Position numbers and translations under genes: made by a program. Below the pieces are notes generated by a model, which searched no databases, was not told the origin of the DNA, and saw nothing but the letters and a program-made list of their open reading frames with translations. Shown in pieces: positions 15,780 to 24,117 of a stretch of 34,926 bases of DNA (position 1 is the first letter of the stretch; each line of letters starts with the position of its first letter). This stretch comes from Defluviicoccus sp. (GTDB lineage Bacteria; Pseudomonadota; Alphaproteobacteria; MPNO01), in the NCBI GenBank assembly GCA_022826125.1, contig JAJDVM010000188.1:1-34926 (forward strand). Direction: 5' to 3'.

Positions 15780-16585
15780 CCCTCCCTCCGCTAGAGACCG
15801 TCAGGCGGAACGGCCGCGCCATCGCCTACCGTGCGGCCGGCCAGGGGCCGCCTCTGCTGTTGCTGCACGGGATCGGATCCGGCTCGGCGTCGTGGGAGGC
15901 GCAGTTCGACGGGCTTTCCGGGCGATTTCGGGTCATCGCCTGGGATACGCCCGGCTATGGGAGCTCGGACCCACTGCCCGGCGAGCGGCCGGAGTCCCGC
16001 GCCTACGGCGATGCGGTCGCCGACCTTCTCGACGGTCTGGAGCTTGAGAAGCTACATGTGCTGGGCCATTCCCTCGGCGGGTTGATCGCGGCCGCGTTCG
16101 CCGCCTGGCACCCCCGGCGACTGCTGAGCGTCACCCTGTCCGACGCCGCGGCGGGTTACCTGAACAGTCCGAAGGAACTTCGCGTCGACCGTCTGAACGC
16201 GCGGATCGAGGCGATGACCGCGCTCGGACCGGCGGAGGTCGCCAGGAGGCGGGCGCGCGAGGTCCTTTCGCCTTCGGCCTCCGAAGAAACCTACGAGAAA
16301 GTCTTCCGGGTACAGAGCAGGCTTCGGCCCGATGGATACGTCCAGGCGGCCCGGATGCTTCACAACTCCGACATCTTCGCGGACGCGGCTATGATCGCGG
16401 TGCCCGCGCTGGTGATGTACGGCAGCGAAGATACGGTGACGCCCGAGGCGATCGGTCGCGACATTGCCGCGGCGATAGGCGGAGCCCGCTACGTCACCCT
16501 CCAAGGGCTCGGGCATGCCAGCTATGTCGAGGGGCCGGAGGCATTCAACGCCGCTTTCACCGGTTTCCTCGACGGTCTGGAATGA
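15776..16585 (+). CDS. Alpha/beta hydrolase
   Basis: A 269-residue enzyme beginning at GTG 15776, which shares GTGA with the cupin stop and has AAGG just before it; the in-frame extension to 15695 is inside the cupin gene. The fold marks are complete: oxyanion segment LLLLHGIGSGSASW (27-40), WDTPGYGSSD, nucleophile elbow GHSLGG with Ser99, acid Asp219 in YGSEDTVTP and His247 in GLGHASYVEGPE. It has no signal peptide. In aromatic catabolism such proteins often cleave ring-fission products (C-C hydrolases) or enol-lactones, for example PcaD-like enzymes; which reaction applies here is not visible from sequence. It is translationally coupled within the operon. Confidence 0.88.
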   Translation: MTLPPLETVRRNGRAIAYRAAGQGPPLLLLHGIGSGSASWEAQFDGLSGRFRVIAWDTPGYGSSDPLPGERPESRAYGDAVADLLDGLELEKLHVLGHSLGGLIAAAFAAWHPRRLLSVTLSDAAAGYLNSPKELRVDRLNARIEAMTALGPAEVARRRAREVLSPSASEETYEKVFRVQSRLRPDGYVQAARMLHNSDIFADAAMIAVPALVMYGSEDTVTPEAIGRDIAAAIGGARYVTLQGLGHASYVEGPEAFNAAFTGFLDGLE

Positions 16586-16632
16586 GCGCCGGCCGCCGGC
16601 CGGGTCGGGCTGCGCAGGGATAGGACCGCGAG

Positions 16633-17427
16633 ATGGATCTCGGGCTTTCGGACAAGGTAGCGGTCGTCACCGGCGGGTCATCGGGCATCGGGCTGGCAGC
16701 GGCACGGATATTTCTCGAAGAGGGCGCCGGGGTCGCGATTTGCGGCAGGTCGGGGGACCGGCTGGCCGCGGCGGAGCGATCGCTCGCCGGGCCGCACGGC
16801 GCCGACCGCGTGCTCTCCGCGGCGTGCGACGTGCTCGACCCCGCGCAGGTGGCGGATTTTCGCGATCGCGTGGCGGAACGCTTCGGCCGTGCGGACATTC
16901 TCGTCGCCAACGCCGGGCAGGCGCGCCGCGGAGGGATCGAAGACCTCGGTGACGACGAATGGCGTGCCGAGCTCGACCTTAAATTCTTCTCGGTCCTGCA
17001 TCCCGCGCGCGCCTTTCTGCCGCTGCTGGAATCGGCCGCACCGTCCGCCATCGTCTGCACGAACGCCCTGCTGGCGCGGCGTCCCGAGCCCTGGCTGGCG
17101 GCGACCTCCGCCGCGCGGGCCGGGGTTCTCAACCTCGCCAAGACGATGAGCCGGGACTTCGCGCCCAAAGGAATCCGGGTCAACTCGATTCTGATCGGGC
17201 TGGTCGATTCGGGGCAGTGGAACCGCCGTTTCGAGCAGGGCGAGGCCGGCGGAAAGAGCAAGGAAGAATGGTTCGCCGAACTCGCCGCCGAGCGGGGAAT
17301 ACCGCTTGGCCGGCTGGGCGAAGCCGACGAGGCGGCGAGGGTGATGGTTTTTCTCGCCTCTCCGGCGGCGAGCTACCTGACCGGGGAAACGATCGAGATC
17401 GCGGGCGGGCAGGGGCACCATGTCTGA
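16633..17427 (+). CDS. SDR family protein with degenerate catalytic site
   Basis: A 264-residue Rossmann-fold protein of the short-chain dehydrogenase/reductase family. The cofactor part is intact: TGGSSGIG at 13-20, CDV near 65-67, and NAG at 93-95. The active site is unusual. In the stretch WLAATSAARAGVLNLAK (154-170) the places of the catalytic Tyr and Lys (YxxxK) are taken by Thr158 and Arg162, and the preceding serine position reads CTN. The C-terminal GETIEIAGGQ is typical of the family. It may use other residues, act on an easily reduced substrate, or not be a dehydrogenase at all. The ribosome site is AGGGATAGGA. Its stop overlaps the next gene's ATG by eight bases. Confidence 0.87.
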   Translation: MDLGLSDKVAVVTGGSSGIGLAAARIFLEEGAGVAICGRSGDRLAAAERSLAGPHGADRVLSAACDVLDPAQVADFRDRVAERFGRADILVANAGQARRGGIEDLGDDEWRAELDLKFFSVLHPARAFLPLLESAAPSAIVCTNALLARRPEPWLAATSAARAGVLNLAKTMSRDFAPKGIRVNSILIGLVDSGQWNRRFEQGEAGGKSKEEWFAELAAERGIPLGRLGEADEAARVMVFLASPAASYLTGETIEIAGGQGHHV

Positions 17428-19066
17428 GCGGACTTCCGCCGGCGACCTCGTCGCCGCGTTTCTCGAAGCGGCCGGCGTCGACACCGCCTTCGGGGTGATC
17501 TCGATCCACAACATGCCCATGCTCGATGCGATCGGGCAGCGCAATCGCATCCGCTTCGTGCCGGCGCGGGGCGAAGCCGGCGCGGTCAACATGGCCGACG
17601 CGAATGCGCGCGTCTCGGGCGGGCTCGGCGTCGCGTTCACCAGCACCGGGACCGGGGCCGGCAATGCCTGCGGCGCGCTGGTCGAGGCGCAGACCGCGGG
17701 CACGCCGGTCCTTCACCTGACGGGCCAGATCGAAACCGAATACCTCGACCAGGAGCGCGGTTACATCCACGAGGCGCGCGACCAGTTGACCATGCTGCGC
17801 GGAGCGTCCAAGGCGGCATTCAGGGTAAGAACCGTATCTGACCTGCCCGGGACGCTGCGCGAGGCGGTGCGCATGGCGCAGAGTCCGCCCGCCGGTCCGG
17901 TCAGCGTCGAGATACCGGTCGACATTCAGGAATCCTCGCTCGACAGGCCGGCATCGCTCGCGCCGGTCGCGCCGTTGCGTCCGGAACCGGACGGAGCGGA
18001 GCTCGATCTCTTGGCCGATGCGCTGGCGGATTCGCATAGGCCGATGCTCTGGCTCGGCGGCGGCGCGCGCGGCGCGTCGGGGGAGGCCCGCATGCTCGTC
18101 GGGCTCGGCTTCGGCGCGGTCACCAGCATCCACGGCCGGGGCGCGGTCCCGGAAGGCGACCGCATGTCTCTCGGGGCGTACAACTTCCAGCCGCCGGTCG
18201 AGGCGTTCTACGGGACCTGCGATGCGATGCTGGTAGTGGGTTCCCGGCTGCGCAGCAACGAGACGCTGCAATACAAGCTCGCCCTGCCGCGCCCGCTCTA
18301 CCGGATCGACGCGGACCCCAGGGCGGACGGGCGGTCGTTCGCCAACGAAATCTTCGTTTGCGGCGACGCGGCGAAGGCAATGGCGGGTCTCGCGGACCGG
18401 CTCCGTGGCCGAATGTCGGTGGATTCGTCGCTCGCCGCGGATATCGAAAAGGCGCGGAAGGACGCCGAGGCCGCGCTCCGCGGCACCCTCGGACCCTACG
18501 AACGGCTCATGGACGAGCTCCAGGACGCGGTTCCCGACGACGTGGTGTGGGTACGCGACATCACGCTGTCCAACAGCACATGGGGCAACCGCGCGCCGCG
18601 TCTTTCAGGAACGCGCAACGGCGTGCATGCGGTGGGCGGCGGGATCGGACAGGCGCTGCCGATGGCAATCGGCGCCGCGCTCGCCGCCGAGGGCCGGAAG
18701 ACCGTCGCGCTGGCGGGCGACGGTGGGCTCGCTCTTTCCCTCGGCGAGATTTCCACCATGGTCCAGGAGCGCGCGGACATCGCGCTGATCGTCATGAACG
18801 ACGGCGGCTACGGCGTAATCAGGAATATCCAGGACCGAAAGTTCGCCGGCCGGCGGCTCTATGCCGACATCGTGCTTCCCGACCTGGCCACGCTGGCCGG
18901 CGGTCTCGGCCTGCCTTTCCGGCGCGTCGCGGACACCGCCGGGATGCGGTCCGCCATCGACTGGGCGATCTCGGCGGACGGCCCGGCGATGGTCGAGATC
19001 GACATGAACGCGGTCGGCCCGTTCGCGGTCCCATTCGCCGGCCCGCCCGTCCGCCCGAAGGAATAG
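17420..19066 (+). CDS. Thiamine diphosphate-dependent enzyme (acetolactate synthase/benzoylformate decarboxylase-like)
   Basis: A 548-residue three-domain ThDP enzyme. The N-terminal pyrimidine domain holds the activating glutamate Glu52 (PARGEAGAVNMADA). The central domain follows at about 190-330, and the C-terminal pyrophosphate domain has the ThDP/Mg motif starting GDGG at 434-437 and ending N460-D461 (VMNDGGYGVIRN). Relatives decarboxylate 2-oxo acids or join the resulting carbanion to another carbonyl compound. The FAD-linked features of true acetolactate synthases and a small regulatory subunit are absent, so a catabolic 2-oxo acid decarboxylase or lyase is more likely. It overlaps the SDR gene by eight bases and precedes the dehydrogenase by three, clearly within the operon. 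Confidence 0.9.
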   Translation: MSERTSAGDLVAAFLEAAGVDTAFGVISIHNMPMLDAIGQRNRIRFVPARGEAGAVNMADANARVSGGLGVAFTSTGTGAGNACGALVEAQTAGTPVLHLTGQIETEYLDQERGYIHEARDQLTMLRGASKAAFRVRTVSDLPGTLREAVRMAQSPPAGPVSVEIPVDIQESSLDRPASLAPVAPLRPEPDGAELDLLADALADSHRPMLWLGGGARGASGEARMLVGLGFGAVTSIHGRGAVPEGDRMSLGAYNFQPPVEAFYGTCDAMLVVGSRLRSNETLQYKLALPRPLYRIDADPRADGRSFANEIFVCGDAAKAMAGLADRLRGRMSVDSSLAADIEKARKDAEAALRGTLGPYERLMDELQDAVPDDVVWVRDITLSNSTWGNRAPRLSGTRNGVHAVGGGIGQALPMAIGAALAAEGRKTVALAGDGGLALSLGEISTMVQERADIALIVMNDGGYGVIRNIQDRKFAGRRLYADIVLPDLATLAGGLGLPFRRVADTAGMRSAIDWAISADGPAMVEIDMNAVGPFAVPFAGPPVRPKE

Positions 19067-19069
19067 GCC

Positions 19070-19867
19070 ATGCTGAACGTCGTCCTGATCGGCCGCGGCG
19101 CCATCGCCACCGAGGTGCTGAAACATATCCGTCCCGGCGGCGGGGCAAGCGTCACCGGCGTTATCGTCCGCCCCGAACGAATTGCCGAGGCGCGCGCGCG
19201 CCTCCCGTCGACGATCGAGGTGGCGAGCGCCATCGGGGATTTCGCGACGGCGCCGCGACTGATCGCCGAATGCGCCGGGCATGGGGCGGTTGCCGAGTTC
19301 GGCGAAGAGGCGCTGAGGCGCGGCATCGACTTCCTGGTCATTTCCATCGGCGCGCTCGCCGACGCGGCTCTCCGCACACGGCTCGAGGCGGCGGCGGAAG
19401 CCGGCGGGGGGAAGCTCGTTCTGCCGGCCGGCGCGGTCGCGGGCGCCGATGCGTTGGCGGCGGCTCGCATCGGCGGCCTGGAAAGGGTCGTCTATACCTC
19501 GCGCAAGCCACCGGGCGCGTGGCGCGGAACCCCGGCGGAAAAGGCGCACGATCTCGACGCGCTGGCCGAGCCGACCGTGCTGTTCGAGGGTGCTGCCGAC
19601 GAGGCGGCGACCCTCTATCCCCAGAACGCGAACGTGGCCGCGACCATCGCGCTCGCCGGCGCCGGGTTCGACCGCACCGACGTGCGGCTGATCGCGGATC
19701 CGTCCGCGGGCGGCAATATCCACGATGTCCGCGTGGAGGGGATGTTCGGGGCGTTCGACATCGAGGTGCGCGGCAGGCCGCTCCCCGACAATCCCAAGAC
19801 CTCGACGCTGGCGGCTCACAGCGTGGTCGCGGAGATCATGCGGCGCGCCGCGGCGGTGGAGATCTGA
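19070..19867 (+). CDS. L-aspartate dehydrogenase family protein (NadX-like)
   Basis: A 265-residue NAD(P)-dependent dehydrogenase with the nucleotide-binding IGRGAIA loop at 7-13, an ECAGHGAVAEFGEEAL segment around 65-80, and the aspartate-dehydrogenase C-terminal part: YPQNANVAATIALAGAG, then GNIHDVRVEG with the probable catalytic His, and NPKTSTLAAHS. Known members convert L-aspartate to iminosuccinate or run reductive amination. Biosynthetic nadX usually lies with nadA/nadC; here it is the last gene of an oxygenase-hydrolase-ThDP operon, three bases after the ThDP gene (AAGGA ribosome site). It therefore probably acts on an amino acid or imine made by the pathway, or on a related semialdehyde. 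nadX is avoided as a name for that reason. Confidence 0.85.
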   Translation: MLNVVLIGRGAIATEVLKHIRPGGGASVTGVIVRPERIAEARARLPSTIEVASAIGDFATAPRLIAECAGHGAVAEFGEEALRRGIDFLVISIGALADAALRTRLEAAAEAGGGKLVLPAGAVAGADALAAARIGGLERVVYTSRKPPGAWRGTPAEKAHDLDALAEPTVLFEGAADEAATLYPQNANVAATIALAGAGFDRTDVRLIADPSAGGNIHDVRVEGMFGAFDIEVRGRPLPDNPKTSTLAAHSVVAEIMRRAAAVEI

Positions 19868-19919
19868 CGGGAGGTCTCCTACCCGGAGAGACGGGCACGC
19901 GGCACCGTCCCGAGTGGCT

Positions 19920-20759
19920 TCAACTCAACCCGGCGAGGAAGGTGGCGACGGCCTCCGCCGTCTCCGCCGGCTTCTCGATGAACGGGATGTGCCCTCCGCC
20001 GGAAATTTCGGCATAGACCGCGCCGGGGATCGCGTCGGCGATGATCTTCGAGAACTTCGCCGGGATGAAATAGTCGTTGTCGCCGGTGAGCACGAGGGTC
20101 GGGCAGGCGACGCTCCGGATCTTCTCGGTCCAGAGCGGCTGGTCGTCCTGGCCGGGAAGGCGGCGGCCCCACGACAGGATGGAGTCGAGGAAGGCGGTGT
20201 AGAGGGCGGGGTCGTTGGCGCGGACGTTCTCCTGGTTGGCCCGCATGATGGCGAGCCCTTCGTCGGTGTCCATGAACTCCCGGGTCATGGTCGAGAGTCC
20301 CATGAAGTCGGCGAGCTCCTCGCCCATGCCGATCTTCGCGATGATCTTCTTGCGCAGCGAGAAGTTCATCTCCATCGCCCGGTCGAGCTCCGAGAACCCG
20401 CCGACCACGATCATCGAGCGCACCAGGTCCGGGTGGCGGACCGCCATCGCCTGGGCGGTGGAGCCGCCAAGGGAGGAGCCCAGGATGTCGACGCTCTTCC
20501 AGCCCGCCTCGCGCGCGAGGGCCGCGAAGTCGTCGGCCCAGAGTTCCGCCGAATAGACGACCTCCCCGGGACCGTCCTTCCGGGATTGCCCCACGCCGCG
20601 CGGATCGACGAGGACCGTCATGCAGCTCTCGCGGAGCAGCGGCTCGCCCAGCCGGTAGTAACGATGGTCCATACCGAGGCCGGGGAAGAGCATCAAAGGG
20701 TGGCCGTTCCCCTTTGCCTCGTACCAGATCTCGGTTCCGTTCACCGATGCTGTCGGCAT
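19920..20759 (-). CDS. Alpha/beta hydrolase
   Basis: A 279-residue enzyme with ATG 20759 behind GAGGAGGAA, eleven bases after the molybdenum hydroxylase stop, so it belongs to that operon. Marks are FPGLGMDHRYY (oxyanion region), VDPRGVGQS, the nucleophile elbow GSSLGG with Ser96, Asp229 (TGDNDYFIP) and His257 (GGGHIPFIEKP). The overall pattern resembles 3-oxoadipate enol-lactonase and haloperoxidase-type hydrolases. There is no signal peptide. It is different in sequence from the hydrolase at 15776, so it is not a duplicate. It converges with the NadX-like gene across a 52-base gap holding short inverted GTCTC/GAGAC repeats but no U-tract terminator. Confidence 0.88.
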   Translation of the reverse strand: MPTASVNGTEIWYEAKGNGHPLMLFPGLGMDHRYYRLGEPLLRESCMTVLVDPRGVGQSRKDGPGEVVYSAELWADDFAALAREAGWKSVDILGSSLGGSTAQAMAVRHPDLVRSMIVVGGFSELDRAMEMNFSLRKKIIAKIGMGEELADFMGLSTMTREFMDTDEGLAIMRANQENVRANDPALYTAFLDSILSWGRRLPGQDDQPLWTEKIRSVACPTLVLTGDNDYFIPAKFSKIIADAIPGAVYAEISGGGHIPFIEKPAETAEAVATFLAGLS

Positions 20760-20770
20760 GACTTTCCTCC

Positions 20771-23122
20771 TCAGCCCGCCGCCGCCCGCAACGCCTGCCA
20801 TACGCGGTGCGGGCTCGCCGGCAGCGGCAATTCCTTCACTCCTCGGGCCGCGAGCGCGTCGAGGACGGCGAGGATCACGGCGGGGTACGCGCCTCCGTTG
20901 CCGGCTTCGCCGCATCCCTTCACGCCGAGCGGGTTGGTCGTGCACGGGACCGGGTGGGTGGTAAAGTCGATCGCCGCCATGTGGTCGGCGCGCGGCATCG
21001 CGTAGTCCATGTACGAGCCGGTGACGAGCTGGCCGTCGTCGTCGTAGACGGTGTTCTCCAGCAGCACCTGACCCAGACCCTGGGCAATGCCGCCATGCAC
21101 CTGGCCCTCCACGATCAGGGGGTTCAGCACGGTGCCGAAATCGTCGACCACGGTATAGCGGTCGATTGCGGTCTCGCCGGTGTCGGGATCGATTTCCACT
21201 TCGCAGACGTGGCAACCGTTGGGGAAGCTGATCGGACTCGTGTCGTGCGAGCACTTTGCGCCGAGCCCGTCCGCGAGATCGTCGGGAAGGGCCGCGTTCC
21301 CGCGCGCCCGATCCGCGAGGCTCATGATGTCGATCGACCGGTCGGTGCCGGCGACCCGGAACACCCCGCCGGCGAACTCCATATCCTCGATTGCGGCCTC
21401 CAGGATATGGCCGGCGATCTTCTTGCCCCGTTCGATCACCGCCTCGCTCGCCTCCAGGATGGCGCCGCTCGACGCGATCGCCGAGCGCGATCCGCCGGAC
21501 CCGCCCGCGCCGGGGCTCATCTCGTCCGAATCGTGCTGGATCATGCGGATTCGCTCGAACGGCACGCCGAGCTTCTCGCTCAGCACCTGGGCGAACGGCG
21601 TTGCATGTCCCATACCGAAATCGCAGGTCCCCGTGACTAGCGTCACCGTGCCGTCGGCCTCGAAGCGGATGTCGGCGAGCTCGGTCCCGGGTGCGGCGGT
21701 GGTCTCCAGATAGGGCGCGATGCCGAGCCCGCGGAGCTTGCCGGACGCTTCGCTGGCGCGGCGTCTTTCGGCGAAGCCCCCGGTATCGGCGCGCGCCATG
21801 GCCTCGTCCATGATCGCCTCGAAATCGCCCGAATCGTAAGTCAGCCCGACCGGCGTCTCGAACGGCATCTGGTCCGGCCCGACGAGGTTGCGCCGGCGCA
21901 GCTCGATCCGGTCGATCCCGGTCTCGGCGGCCGCCTTGTCGATCAGCAGTTCGAGGAAATATTTCGACTCCGGCCGCCCGGCGCCGCGATAGGGGCCGGT
22001 CGGCACGGTGTTCGTGAAGACGCACTTGGCGCCGTATGAGAACAGCGGCGTCTTGTAGACGCTGATGATGTTGCGGCTCACCACCATGGTGACCGGCCAC
22101 GGACCCATCGCGGTGAGATAGGCGCCCATGTCGCCGAGCGCGTCCACCTTGAGCGCGAGGAAGTTGCCGTTCTCGTCGAGCGCCAGCGCGAGGTCGACCG
22201 TCATCGCCCGGCCCTGGTGGTCGGAGAGGAAGCTCTCCGAACGGTCGGCGCACCATTTTACCGGGCGGCCCAGCCGGCGCGCCGCGTACATGACGCAGAT
22301 CGCCTCGCTGTAGGCCGCGCCCTTCATTCCGAAGGAGCCGCCGATATCGTCGCTGATCACCCGGACGTTCTCGGGCGGCACCGAGAATATCGCGTTGGCG
22401 AGGGTTGCGCGGTAGCCGGTTACGCCCTGGCTGCCGACGTGGAGCGTGAACTTCTCCGCCGCCGCGTCGTATTGCGCGAGCGCCGCGCGCGGCTCCATCG
22501 CATTGACCACCATGCGGGTATTGTCGAGCCGGATGCGGGTGACGTGGTGGGCGTCCGCGATCGCCCTGTCGACCGCCTCTTCGTCGCCCATGTGGAAGTC
22601 GAGGAAGACGTTGTCCGGCGAGGACTCCCACAGCCGGGGAGCGGCGTCCTCGAGCGCGTGTTCGACGGAGGCGGCGACGGGGAGGGACGAGACCTCGAAG
22701 GGAATCGACTCCACCGCGTCGCGCGCTTCGGCGAGGGTCTTCGCGACGACCACCGCCACCGGATCGCCGACATGGCGGACTCGACCGACGGCAAGCGCCG
22801 GGCGCGGCGGCACGTTGGGCGACGACCCGTCCCGGTTCTTCATCGGCACCGGGCAGGGGATGTGCCCGATGCCGTCCGCTTCGAGGTCGGCGCCCGTGTA
22901 AACCGCGAGCACGCCGGGCGCGTCGGCGACGGCGGAGACGTCGAGCGCCGCGATCTCGCCGTGGGCCGTCGTCGAGCGCAGGAAGACGGCGTAGGCCTGG
23001 CCGGGCGCGTTGCAGTCGTCGGTGTAGCGCCCGCCTCCCGAGAGGAGGCGGGGATCCTCGGTCCTGGGAACCGGCTGCCCGACCCCGAATTTCAGCACTT
23101 CCTGTCCGTTGTCTCCGGCCAT
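20771..23122 (-). CDS. Xanthine dehydrogenase family molybdopterin-binding (large) subunit
   Basis: A 783-residue large subunit of a molybdenum hydroxylase (CO dehydrogenase/xanthine oxidase family). It begins with VGQPVPRTEDPRLLSGGGRYTDD, typical of the CoxL-like branch, and has DDIGGSFGMKG near 280, the TGPYRGAGRPES loop near 395, PGAGGSGGSRS near 555, and the catalytic glutamate Glu739 in GVKGCGEAGNGG. The loop is not the AYxCSFR signature of genuine CO dehydrogenase, so this hydroxylates an organic substrate such as an N-heterocycle, aldehyde or related compound. The FAD (medium) and [2Fe-2S] (small) subunits that normally accompany it are not adjacent. It lies between the cysteine hydrolase gene and the alpha/beta hydrolase gene, same strand. 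Confidence 0.93.
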   Translation of the reverse strand: MAGDNGQEVLKFGVGQPVPRTEDPRLLSGGGRYTDDCNAPGQAYAVFLRSTTAHGEIAALDVSAVADAPGVLAVYTGADLEADGIGHIPCPVPMKNRDGSSPNVPPRPALAVGRVRHVGDPVAVVVAKTLAEARDAVESIPFEVSSLPVAASVEHALEDAAPRLWESSPDNVFLDFHMGDEEAVDRAIADAHHVTRIRLDNTRMVVNAMEPRAALAQYDAAAEKFTLHVGSQGVTGYRATLANAIFSVPPENVRVISDDIGGSFGMKGAAYSEAICVMYAARRLGRPVKWCADRSESFLSDHQGRAMTVDLALALDENGNFLALKVDALGDMGAYLTAMGPWPVTMVVSRNIISVYKTPLFSYGAKCVFTNTVPTGPYRGAGRPESKYFLELLIDKAAAETGIDRIELRRRNLVGPDQMPFETPVGLTYDSGDFEAIMDEAMARADTGGFAERRRASEASGKLRGLGIAPYLETTAAPGTELADIRFEADGTVTLVTGTCDFGMGHATPFAQVLSEKLGVPFERIRMIQHDSDEMSPGAGGSGGSRSAIASSGAILEASEAVIERGKKIAGHILEAAIEDMEFAGGVFRVAGTDRSIDIMSLADRARGNAALPDDLADGLGAKCSHDTSPISFPNGCHVCEVEIDPDTGETAIDRYTVVDDFGTVLNPLIVEGQVHGGIAQGLGQVLLENTVYDDDGQLVTGSYMDYAMPRADHMAAIDFTTHPVPCTTNPLGVKGCGEAGNGGAYPAVILAVLDALAARGVKELPLPASPHRVWQALRAAAG

Positions 23123-23203
23123 CTCGTTCCATTCGTCGTTGTGTCGAAACGGGCCGGGCGGCCCGTGGACCGCCCGGCGGTGTCGCGTTTCGGGCGATCG
23201 TCC

Positions 23204-23914
23204 CTATTCGGCGGCGGCGTTCTCGTTGCGGCGGGAGGAGGCTTCCAGCCTCGCGATCAGCTCGTCGGTCTGCTGCACGTCGCCGAAATAGAGATAGAAA
23301 TTGCCGAGCGCCGCGGCGTGCTCGCCGTCGCTCATCGTTGCGCATCCGTCGGAGACCATCAGCGAGCGGTAGTTGAGCATCATCGCGTCGCGCGCCGTGG
23401 ATTCGCAGCACACATTGGTCGCCACCCCGGTGACGATGATGGTCTCGATCCCGTGGTCGCGCAGCACGATTTCGATATTGGACGACCCCTGGATGAAAGC
23501 GCTGTAACGCCGCTTGACGACGATCTCGTCCTCGTCGCGGACATCGAGGGTGGGCCAGAGCTGGAAGGCCCGCGAATCGCGCTGCATGGAATTCAGCCGC
23601 CGCTCGCCTTTCTCCGGCGTATAGCGCTCATGCGCGACCGACCAGCTGTCGAGCGACTCCTGCGTCGCGAGGTTCTGCAGCCAGATCACCAGCCCCCCGG
23701 CGTTCCGCACCGCTTCGGCGAGGCGGTTCACGTTGGGGACGATCTCCTGCGCCACGGGCGCCGCGCCGAGCTGGCCCTCCTCCATGAAATAAATCTGCAT
23801 GTCGACCACCACCAGGGCGGTCTTCGGGCCGTCGAAGGTCTCGCAGGTGTGGGGCCGGCCCTGGCGCTCGACCATACGGTCGACATACTCCTTGGGCATC
23901 TCGAAAGGGTGCAT
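23204..23914 (-). CDS. Cysteine hydrolase, isochorismatase-like family
   Basis: A 236-residue enzyme with the catalytic triad of the family: Asp38 (VVDMQIYF), Lys134 (VVKRRYSAF) and Cys169 (VTGVATNVCCESTARDA). The extended N terminus and the sequence around Cys169 are like N-carbamoylsarcosine amidase and ureidoacrylate amidohydrolase (RutB) rather than true isochorismatase, so amide or carbamoyl hydrolysis is likely. GGAGGCG stands before the ATG at 23914. It is the first gene of a minus-strand unit with the molybdenum hydroxylase and alpha/beta hydrolase, which suggests a pathway that oxidises and then opens or deamidates an N-containing ring. That pathway is inference. Confidence 0.88.
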   Translation of the reverse strand: MHPFEMPKEYVDRMVERQGRPHTCETFDGPKTALVVVDMQIYFMEEGQLGAAPVAQEIVPNVNRLAEAVRNAGGLVIWLQNLATQESLDSWSVAHERYTPEKGERRLNSMQRDSRAFQLWPTLDVRDEDEIVVKRRYSAFIQGSSNIEIVLRDHGIETIIVTGVATNVCCESTARDAMMLNYRSLMVSDGCATMSDGEHAAALGNFYLYFGDVQQTDELIARLEASSRRNENAAAE

Positions 23915-23940
23915 CGGCGCCTCCAGAATTTGCCGGCTCG

Positions 23941-23969
23941 ACTATAGGACCGCCTCACCCGGCCGGCAA
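23941..23969 (-). promoter_or_regulatory. Probable sigma-70 promoter for the cysteine hydrolase operon
   Basis: On the minus strand, TTGCCG (23969-23964) and TATAGT (23946-23941) are separated by 17 bases, matching four and five of six consensus positions. The transcript would start near 23934, leaving a short leader of about 20 bases with the GGAGGCG ribosome site before the ATG at 23914. The 203-base spacer toward the plus-strand dctQ holds no other clear signal beyond two copies of CCGGCAATC. Confidence 0.5.
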
Positions 23970-24117
23970 TCGCGCGGTGCCGGGCCGGTCTTGCAATGTC
24001 CCGGCAATCTCGCCACGATGACGGCAAAACCACTGCGACCGGCGTGTGCTCGGGATCTCGCGATCCCCGACGGCGACGGGTCGCCAATGACGACACAGGA
24101 CGATTGCGGGGACGGCT

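Noticed and set aside
20760-23411. Extension of the hydrolase frame at 19920 into a protein of over 1100 residues
   Set aside because: Upstream of ATG 20759 the frame runs through the molybdenum hydroxylase gene in another phase and yields Arg-rich sequence; the hydrolase has its own strong ribosome site.
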